A stretch of 64,000 nucleotides of DNA from Lineolata rhizophorae. Taxonomy: Eukaryota > Ascomycota > Dothideomycetes > Lineolatales > Lineolataceae. The translations under genes and the position numbers were made by a program. This document shows, in pieces, positions 24,559 through 34,200 of the stretch. The stretch is taken from assembly GCA_010093515.1 (NCBI GenBank), contig MU001675.1, forward strand, positions 1,073,371-1,137,370, in the 5' to 3' direction. Numbering within the stretch: position 1 is the first letter of the stretch; each line of letters begins with the position of its first letter. The notes under the pieces were generated by a model, which was given only the letters and a program-made list of their open reading frames with translations, was not told the DNA's origin and did not search any database.

Positions 24559-24584
24559 GTACTCCGTACGGAGTACTCCGTACG
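24559..24584. repeat. Two overlapping palindromes built from TACTCCGTA
   Basis: Bases 24559-24576 read GTACTCCGTACGGAGTAC, a perfect 18-base palindrome. Bases 24565-24584 read CGTACGGAGTACTCCGTACG, a perfect 20-base palindrome. The two share twelve bases, so the nonamer TACTCCGTA or its complement occurs three times in 23 bases. Further copies of TACGGAGTA lie at 23784-23792 and 24105-24113. Confidence 0.95.
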
Positions 24585-25116
24585 CCCAAGCCGCATCCCG
24601 CGTCCGCCATCGACGTGTCACGTCCGCGTCGCTCCCATGCCTCCGTAGTAGGTACCTCCATCCAAACACGTGCCCACCCACCCCTCGGTAATTTACCCTC
24701 ACCCCTCCCTCCCCTCCCCTCCTCGCGTGGCCTTGCCTTGCCTTCTCGTCCCCCTCGCTCCAGGCACGCGCGCCCTGCCATCATCGCGCAGCGCCCTCCC
24801 CCTCTCCCGCCAACGCGCCATGTATGCCTGTGTATGTCTGTATGCCGTGATCGGCGTCGGCGCCGCGCCGCTGCCCTGCCCTGCCCTGGCCTTCCGCCAT
24901 ACACATGTACATACGTACGCACGTCGGGGCTCGCTTGGCCGGGGTTCGGCGGCCGACGGGGAGGCGCGACGCCGAGAACCACATACGCAGGGGCGCTCGA
25001 TGGGGCAATGGTCGATGGGCGCGATCTGCGGTTGGACTGGCTGGCTCTTCGGAGCGAGGCCGAGCGTGTCGGGAGGGTTGGGGCGAGGCGTCAAGCCACA
25101 GATGCCGAATTTAGGC

Positions 25117-25163
25117 TTTTTATTATTTATTTATTTTTATTTTTATTTTTATTTTTATTTTTT
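25117..25163. repeat. A/T-only tract, TTTTTA-type repeat
   Basis: Forty-seven bases made only of A and T, largely TTTTTA repeats, inside otherwise very GC-rich sequence. No gene is attached to it. Confidence 0.9.
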
Positions 25164-25295
25164 GCCGGGGACGGCGGAATGCGATGGACGTCCATCCAGG
25201 AACCAAACCACGACCCAACGCACCCACCGTGCCTGAGCCCGCCCGATGCTCGTACGACTGCGCGCCGCCACGGCGGCCGCCGGCCCTTGCACTAG

Positions 25296-25319
25296 CGTCT
25301 CTCTCTCTGCTTCTCTCTC

Positions 25320-25369
<50 letters not shown>
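25296..25369. repeat. (TC)n microsatellite, about 74 bases
   Basis: Almost uninterrupted TC dinucleotides with a few interruptions (GC, TT). The location is non-coding. Confidence 0.92.
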
Positions 25370-26435
25370 GCCCGCACCTTGCCTTGCTGGACAGCAGACA
25401 CCCCCCCCCCTCCGAGCTTATCGCGGCCGCTCGTTGCCCCGCGCGCACCGCGCGCTGTGCCCTGATTTTCCTGTTTGCCCGTCCGGACCTGCAGCGTACC
25501 TGAGTTAGGACCACGTACACGCGTGGCTGGAACTAGCGGGCGCCGGGCGGGCGCCGCGGCGAGCATGTCGTGGCTTTTACATACGAGCGCGGGGAGGGGG
25601 GAGGGGACGTGTAGGGTGCAGGTCGGGGGTGGGCTCTTCTCGATTTGGGGATTACCAAGCAACTCCGAGAGGCGTAGGAACAAGGAACGCGGCGCGTGCC
25701 TCTTTTCTTTTCTTTTCTTTTCTTTTTTTGGGAACGCTCGTCGCTAGCGGCGTTAGCTCCGAGCCGTGTCGATTCTTTTGTTCTATTGCGCTTCTCGAAA
25801 GCGGGGGAGTTCCCGCTCGGGCTGCCGTGCTAACATGGAAGAGAACGTTTCCCGACACTAGGTGCTCCGTACATACCTGCATGTTGGCGCTCAGTTGCCG
25901 CTTTGGAACTATTGGAATCCCTCCTCCGCCGTTCCCCCCGGCACAAGAGGCCCGCGGGTAGAACCCGCGCCCTGAAAGTTCGTCGTCGCATTGAGATCGA
26001 CTTAGCAGCCGGGAGCTATCGCTGCATACAGGCCCGGGATCTCGGGGCATTTGTCGCCATCCAGATAGCTGTCCGCTCCCCTCATCTGGCCCAATTGCAT
26101 CATCCCTCTCTTCCGGACGCGTGCCGAGAGAGAGGCATGGGCGGACCCTTGCCCTGTTCCCTTGCAGCCTCGGCAACGTCGTTAGTATGCACGCATGTAT
26201 GTATGCAGCAGACCGGGGCCAACGGCGTCCAGCCGCCCGCCATTCCCCACCCCAAGCTCCCCTTCTTTGACTTTTCTCTCGCATCTTTACCCGCCCCGCC
26301 GACCCTCGGGACCGTGCATGCACCCACCTTCTCTCTTCGGCCCCAACGCTGCGCACGTCGCCGCCCGATTGAGCAGACCCCGGGAGGCGCCCCCTTCTCC
26401 CCCGGACGAGGCCGGCGCCGACGCTCGCGGGCGTT

Positions 26436-26522
26436 GGGGGGGGGGGGGGGGGGGGGGCCCCCCCCCCCCCCCCGGGGGGGCGGGCCCCCCGCCCGGGGGG
26501 GGGGGGGGGGGGGGGGGGGGGG
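26436..26522. repeat. 87-base pure G/C tract with G22, C16 and G28 runs
   Basis: The tract contains no A or T. Run order is G22, C16, G7, C, G3, C6, G, C3, G28. The G and C blocks are complementary and could form hairpins or G-quadruplexes. Such a tract is also a typical trouble spot for sequencing and assembly, so the exact length should not be trusted. Confidence 0.9.
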
Positions 26523-28177
26523 CTTGTCCGCCGTCCGATCCGTGAGCTTTTCAGGGTCCTCCATGTCGCTTCTCGCTCGCCACGGGGCCCGCCTCCTACC
26601 TACGTACTCAATGGGAGAGCGCTCTGCACGGTGACGCCTGCAGTGCCTTTGCCAGGGCCGGCGTGACGTCTTCGGCCCCCGCCGGTAAATCACCGGCCCC
26701 TCTACGTGCGGTCCATGCCTACATACCTACATACCTACATACCCCGTACATACATACCTAGCTAGTCCACCTCCCCACACGCCCGCCCTGATACATGTAG
26801 GCACACGTACTTCGCCCCGGCGAGCCTCGCCCCGGCTCAGACGTCGCCGGCGCACCTACGTGCGTAGTATACCTACGCTCCACGCAGCCGCGCCCGCACG
26901 TCCACGGCGCGACGAGGGGAGGACACCTACCTATTTCTTATTAAAAAAGAATTCCGGTTGGGGAGGGAGGGGGGTGGATTTCAAGCGTTCAGAACCTAAA
27001 CCCCGCGGCGTGAGGGGGGGGGAGGGGCAGCGCTTGCTCGACTCTCTTTCGGCTCGCGGACGCGGCTTGAGTTGTGCGGGCGGCCTGCGGGGGCGAGGTC
27101 GGATCGGTTTCGCTGCGGGCTTTGGGCTTTGTGAGGTGTGTTTGGGGCGCCTGTTTGGGGGTAACGGGACGGGAGGTGGTGAGTTGGGGATGGCGCTGCT
27201 CCTGTTGAGGTGTGTGGTTTGTAGTGCGCGGGGTCGTGGATTGGTGGTTGTCGCGCCCGTCACTGTGATTTGGCATCCCGGGCAGGGATGCGTGAAGGTC
27301 GCGTGGAGTGTGGGTGAAGGAAGTTGCTTGCCTGGGAGAGTAGGGAGAGGAAAGATTGATGGAAAGGAAATTGTAACTCTCATAACAGAGCTGCAGAAGA
27401 CCTATCTGTGCGTGGTGCTCGGCACCAATTGCTTGATGACTTTCTCGGGAGAGCCCTTCGCGAAGTTGAACGGTTGAACTACAGTTGTATAAAAAGTGTC
27501 TTGTGTGGTCTGCAACGTCTTCTGCGGACTCAGAAAGACCAAAGTGATTTATCTTCACTCCTATGAAATAAATGATAATAACGACGTATGAATCAAGTGA
27601 ATTTGAGATGAAGAGCTAAAAGATATCCCCACCTGTGTTACATTTTGGGCTACTCTACTTATAGTTAGCGACCTATACTGTTAGATAGTTTAATTAAATG
27701 AATAATCAGGTCTACACTTAGGAGTGTAGGTGCTACAGACCAAACGGCCATAGCGGGCACAATGGTCCCCAATGACGCTCAGGAATCTTCCAACCCTCAC
27801 TGCTTTCAGACGAAAACGAACTATAAAAGTAAACCGCAAACTAGTTAAAACGAGCCGAAGCAGGACTAGATGTTCAAGCAGCACTAGGTACGCATGATCA
27901 GTTACATGGCCCGAATTTCATTTTGCACAATGGTAGGCACAGGACTGGATACCAGCACCCTTGAAATGTTCTATACTAGACATCAGCTAATACGCCTCTG
28001 AAGACTCATTATTTATATTTAATAAACAGACCACCTCAGTCAACAATTCCAAGATAACACCGGAAAATGCTAGCGACTCCTCCGCAGTGCATTTCGAAAA
28101 TCCATCCTACCGGAACGACCAACCCCCGCTGCAAAGGACACCTTAATGCAAACCCAGGACCACAAATCGACCAAAGT

Positions 28178-28199
28178 CATGCCATGCCATGCCATGCCA
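28178..28199. repeat. (CATGC)4 tandem repeat
   Basis: Four CATGC units and a partial fifth, just downstream of the APC1 stop codon on the APC1 sense strand. It would lie in the APC1 3' untranslated region. Confidence 0.85.
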
Positions 28200-28223
28200 C
28201 CCCAAACCTCGTTCCCCCACCAG

Positions 28224-31200
28224 TCATCCCATATCGACATCCTCCTCTCCCGCCTCCCCATCAACCTCCCTCACCCTCTCCGCCCACCCTCCAATGTCCG
28301 CCTCAACCCTCCCCAACATCTCCCCACCCAACCACCTCGTCCCGCCGCCCGCCCGCCCGCCCGCCTCTTCCAGCGCCTCCACCCCCTCCTTCCACGCCAA
28401 CAGCACTCTGATGCCCCACAGGCCCTCCCAGCGCCACGTCCGCAGCGCCTTCCTCACCATCAACGCGTCGTCCACCTCCCCGGGCGTCGCGTCCAGCACG
28501 GCGGCCCCCGCGCCCCCGGCCGTCGGACCCGCCCCCGCCCCCGACACGCCGCCAATGCCGCCGCCAAACCGCCCGCTTCCCGCGCCCCACCCCCCGCCGC
28601 TCACGCCCCAGCTCTCCGCCGCGCCGGCGCCCGCCCAGCCGACGACGCGCGCAGCCGCGCCCGGCTGGTTGAATTCGCGCAGCGCGGACAGGTCCTCGAA
28701 GATCCACTGCCAGGCGCCGGCGCCGACCGCGAGCGGCGCGAGCGAGCCCGAGGCCCGGGCGTCGTGGGCGGCGCGCGTTTCGTCCGCGGCGCGCAGCGCA
28801 GAGGAGAAGATGGTGCGCGTCGTAGAGCGAGATTTGGCGCGCTTGGAGGACTTGATGGCGACGAGGGACTGGGACGAAGGGGCGGAGGCGAGGGTGTGGG
28901 CAGGACGGCGGCGCACGGGGAGGGTTTGAGTGCGGGCAAAGGCGGCTGCATGGGCGGGGTTGCGGGCAAGGTCGAGCTTGACGGGCCAATGGTCGGAGGA
29001 GGTCGTTTGGATGGAAGCAATGGCGGACAGAGGTGGAAGGAGGCATGGCGCTGTAAGGTGTAAAGTACGCGGTTTTGCCGGCTGCTTTTGTATCTTTGCT
29101 TGCTGCTGGGTCCCTTTGCGCGCTTTCCCGGCCTTCTTTATTGTGCTGTTGACCTCCTGAGTGAGAGTCTCTTTCTTCAGCCTCACAACCACTCCCACGC
29201 TTATTGCTCGCCTAGTCTCCACCTCCCTGACCACTAGGCATCTCGGTTCCGCTGCCAGGACCCAGAAATGCCTGAATGCTTGCAGGTGTGCTTTATTATC
29301 ATGCACTGTGAGCGGAAATAGCGGGTAGAATGCTAGTACCAAGCTCGCGACTGCTAGGTTGCTGTTTCCGAATGCGTGCGTTCCGCCTGCTAGGAAAAGT
29401 GCTCCAATAGCCAGATGACTTGCCATGTGCGAACCAAAGGGGACATCTGGTCCAACCCGACCATGCAGCAAACGCAGGCGGCGTAGTACAGCTAGGTCTC
29501 CCGTGCCAGACATAACAGTTGCAGCCGCTAGCGCAACCAGGTCTTGGGAATTGCGCACCGTGTTGCGCGTCAGACGAGCATCGTACTTTATAGCGGGCAA
29601 GTGGCAGAGCCTGATAAAATGATCGAGATAGCCGAGCAAGAAATCCCTCACGACTGCGTCGCCGCTGCCTGCGTACCGGAGTGAAATTGCCCACAGCAAG
29701 CCCGTAAGGATATTGAAGAACGGTAGATGCTCCGAGCGCAGCACCCTGATTCCACTGAGATCGTAATTGTCTGCGTAGGCCTTGGGCAGGTTCTGCGCGA
29801 TCCAGCCGGGTGTGGCGTGGATGCCATCCCATAGGATGAGGTGTTTGGCAAGTGTTCGTAGGAGGAAAATGTCTGACCTGACATAGTCAAACTGCGGCAC
29901 TGTGTCTGGGACGTCTACTTTCCTTGCGACCGCTTGATCGCCAGTCTTCAGGAAGATTAATGCAATCGCGATAGTGGCGCCAGCGGTGGCTTGGTCCAGA
30001 ATGTGCACTGCATCGACCGGTTTCGTGCCCACAGCTACCGCCAGCAGCCGCTCAATGAGCCGCATGTCATGGAGACCTCTGAGATCCTTGCCCTTGCCCA
30101 AGTTGATGAAGCCGAGCGCGAAGCCTGCTGCTAGCCGATACCCTTCATCCCGCAGTGTGTCAGCGCTCTCTGGCGCATCTGATAGGGTGACGTGTTCGAT
30201 CTCTGAGAGCATCACCTCGCTCATGCGGCGGTGCTGTGTGTTGTAGTAAAGGAGTCCAATCCCCAAAAGGCCTGTCGTCTGGATGTGCGGAGAAAGATTG
30301 AGTTCGGCCGCTCCAGGTGGTAGCATGCGCACAATGTGCACCGAAAGCAACCTCGTAACCAACGTGTCCATGGTACCTAGAAAGGAGACCGAAAGACCAA
30401 GTAGAAGCCCAATCGATGTCATGGTGTGCTTTGGCGTAAGATACTTGAACGAGAGCCTCTTCGCGATCGTCTTAAGATGGCCATTCAGCCCTAGTCCGAA
30501 TAGCAGACCCGCATGTCGATGGCTCAAATCCTCAGGCTTGTTGAACATGATCCAGCCAGTATCGATGCCTTCCGCGTTCCTGGAGATAGCGAGGCCCGCC
30601 GACACTCCAATGTGGAAGTACGCCCAGCCCTGCTTCTCTTCAGTGTAGTTCAGCCGTTCCGCCATGACCACGTTTTCCATGGGCTTCATCAAGCAACTCG
30701 TGTTGAATCCATGGATGTGATATCGTTCTGTTAGCAATGGTTTCTTGCTATCGAACAGCAGCATGGCATGTCCCAGAGGCAGTGAAAACGTGCGCACCAT
30801 AACCCATTGCATGACGGCCTTCTGGGCATCAAAATGGTCCGCCTCCGACCAGGACGGATCCGGCACGCATTCCGCAACGGCTTGCCTCATCGGGTTGAGC
30901 AGCTTCGCTGCTTCGACGAAGCGCCTATCCTCGCTGAAGATCAGCCGCGTGATCATGAACCTGTCTGCTTCAGGCGACATGGGTGTCGCTTCGACCTGTT
31001 CCGCCGAGCGACAGATGGACCGCACATCGCGACTGGCCGCGTTAGTCGCACCTGCCACCGAAACCTGTGTGTCGCGCACCCAGTCGACCTTAGTACTCAT
31101 GAGTAGCTCGAGGTCTTCGCGGCCGACCAGGCGAAGCAGTGACCGGTCCCATGTAGTTGGTGGACTCTCTTGGCAGCGCACGATCGCGTCACGGAAGGGC

Positions 31201-34200
31201 GCAGCAACTGCCTCGACGAATGAGTCTAGCATGACGGAGTTGATGCCACACGACGCCATGATCTCGACGTCTGTTGCCGCCGAGTAGCTCCGCCTGTCGT
31301 TCCGTCGCCGTCTATTTCGCTCTGAGAAAAACGCTGTAACCGCGCAAGTCCGCGGCGTGAACTCTGCTAGCAATTGCTTCGCGTACGCCGAAGTTCCCGT
31401 TCCCGTCGTTGGCTCTCCATACTCCTCTTCCGCTCCTATCCCAACAAGCTGCAGCAGAGACGAAAACTCAGGCCCATCTACACCCTTCACCGCGTTTTCA
31501 AGCCACGCAAAAAAACAAGGCGGTTCCTTCCACTCCCTCGGCGGGCTTCTCTTGGCTCCATTCTGTACCGGCTTCGCCTCATGAAATCTCCATTTCGAGC
31601 TTGTTCCCCCACTAATATCATAATATCCTCCCCTCTCCCACCCCCAACTCCCTCTCTGCCCACCCCAACCCAACCAGCTTCCTATCTGAGCCAGTAAGGG
31701 TGTCAAGTCGCCTACGACCACCGATGGACATGATGGCTTCGGAGCTAGAACCGTCAAATAGCCTTCCTCGCGCAGTAGATGCAGCGCAAACAGCATTTTC
31801 ACCAACCCAGTCCTCAAATCTCGTCCTTGCAGCCCTTTCGCAATCGCCTGGCCCCACTTCCTCCCCACAACCATCTTTGCACATGCCACCGCGTCGAGCA
31901 TAATATCTCTACACGCATTCTTGATTGGGTCCTCCGCTATTATTGAGGGCGTGCCCGTCCTGGCTACGGCGCTCGAACTGGCGCGACCATATTTACCTGA
32001 CATAGTCTGCGGCGACTGTACCGCTGCTTTCTGCGCCTGTTTTGGTCGACGCGTTGGATCGAGCGCCCAAGCCCAGGCTGGACTGGTCCAGGGCCGCGGC
32101 GACATCGAGCCGCCACATTCCCGATCCCACATTCGGTCCCAGGCGCTTCGTTGCTGGTGCGAAGGCTGCCTTTGTCGTGAAGTCGGCTTGGCGGGCGACG
32201 AACGTAGCGTGCGGCTGTGCTGTCTCTGTTGTTGTTGTTGTGGCGAGTCGTCCCCGAAAGCTTCCGGACCCAAGTACAGAACTCCCATCGAAGCTACAGC
32301 GGCAAGGAGCGCAAACCATTCCGCATCGTAGAGCACCCAGTCATTGTGTCCTTTTCCACCGTCCTTCTTGCTGTTTTCTACTTCCCTCATCCCCGCCCAC
32401 CAGAATCCCGTCAGCGCCTCTGCTTCCGCTCCTGGTCCCAACACAGCTCTACATGTCCCCAGCGCCTGACTCACAAGTCCCGACTTCGGCTGCAGAGATA
32501 GCTTCAATCTATGGCGTCTACCTGGGACCTCGTCCCCAGTAAGCCTCACATCAAACACTCCCGCCACACTCGCGCCCCCGAAAGCGAAGGCTGTGACGGC
32601 ATTGTTACTTGATGCACTGGAGCTGCTGCTGATGACCCGGCTACGACCTGCGGCGCTACTGCGCTTGGGTGAGAGTTGAGTATCACCGAATTCAGCGAGA
32701 CTGAAGGGGTTGAACAATTTAAGGCGCGGCACTGGTATTGTGAAAGCTAGCGGCTCCAGTTTGGACGCCCAACTCGCATGTAGACCAAAATACGTCGCGT
32801 CGGACCCAGCGCTGCGATGCAAGACCAGGACACGCGTCATGTCACAACCATCAGCGAGCTTGATAGCGTCGACCCGGCCATGGTGTCGCTGGAAACCGCG
32901 CGGCATGAGAACTAGCCTCGTAGACTGAGTCTGATTTCCCGAAGATCGCCTGGACCCAATTGAAGAACGCTGCACTCCGAATTCGATCTCGACGTGCTGC
33001 CGCGTAGACCACTGCATGATGTGCACGAACCATCTCCTCCCCACAACTGGATCCGGGTTCGCTAGAGCGCGCTGCGCCGGAACAACGAAGACACGCGCGC
33101 TATAGTGTTTGCGCAGCCCAGCTAGATCGGCGAAGGGCGGCATCGCGTTGGGGTCGTCCATAGGAATAGCGGTAAGCCGGCTCAGCACGAGTTCCTTGCG
33201 CAGGCTAACAGTTGGGAAGAGCCCGCCCGCGCTGGCAACCCCACTGATGTCTTCTAAGAGGGGATCTCCCGGCTCGGTCAGCATATCCATGTCCGTCGCT
33301 AGGTCCTCTAGCGTGTTGCCGTCATTGCCGGGGTCGAACTCGGAGATGCTGAGACGCGATATGCTGGCCGGTGGAGAGGCCCGCAGTCGTTGCGAATGCT
33401 GCGATTGTATAGACTGCGAGAAGCCGAAGCTGGTTCGATCGCCACCGGCGCCATGGCCCGTGGGCCCGCCGAAAGATACGCCTCGCCGGCCACCTCCACC
33501 ACCCCCTTGGTGCTGTGACGCGAGTTCCTGAAAGGCAGAGCGCTCGTATCCGCCGCCGCCAGCTGCGATGTCGGCGCGCGAGAGCAGCGAGCTAACGCGG
33601 CGGGATTCGCGGACGCCGGGCTGGCGGGCGGAGAGGTCGAATTCGGGCTCGATCTGGGACGCGAATGCGTCCTCAGCCGTCTGTGACAGCGACTCACGTT
33701 GGCTTTGGTGCCTGCGGTGCGGATGTTGGCCTTGCTGGCTGAGACGAAAAGTGTGCTGCGAGGGGTTATTGCCGTCCGGACCTGTGCTAGCGTTGAAGGA
33801 GGAAGGGACGGTTTTGCTACGTGTGGTAGGACCTGCGGCACCCCCGAAAGACTCGCGAATGTTGGCGCCATCGAAGTCGCGAACGGCAGGTGTGGTAGCT
33901 CCTGTGCGGACGGGACCAAAGGAGCTGCGGCGGCCTGGAGCGGTCGAAGTGAGGGCCTCGCGGTCATGCGTGAGCGAGGAGAGCGGGACTTGTTCGGTGT
34001 AGGAGGCGGACCATACGGACCACATGCGCGTTTCGTAGTTGGCAGTGACGGCCACAAGGAGAGGAGGACTATCTTTATCATGGTCGAAGATGTCAGGGAT
34101 TTCGTTCCGAGAGGTCATGTAAAGGAGTTCTTCGGCCCGCTCGAGCGACTCGAGCTTTTTAGAGGAGATCGATGTGGTGCTAGAGATGGAGGAATTTAGG

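Larger units (their letters stand above)
19473..28223. other. 8.75 kb gene-poor, repeat-rich intergenic region
   Basis: Lies between the CP2 gene stop and the APC1 stop. Frames of up to about 310 codons occur on both strands but overlap each other. They are arginine/proline-rich or run through simple repeats, and none resembles a known family, so I call no gene. The region contains a C16 run, GA, TC and GAC microsatellites, an A/T-only tract, an 87-base pure G/C tract, several TACTCCGTA palindromes and many TAC/ACAT-type short motifs. From about 27480 the composition turns AT-rich up to the APC1 3' flank. Non-coding RNA cannot be excluded by reading alone. Confidence 0.55.

Noticed and set aside
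26860-27477. 205-codon frame with a Gly/Val/Leu-rich middle
   Set aside because: It looks slightly protein-like (MALLLLRCVVCSARGRGLVVV), but an opposite-strand frame is equally open and no motif or splice evidence supports it.
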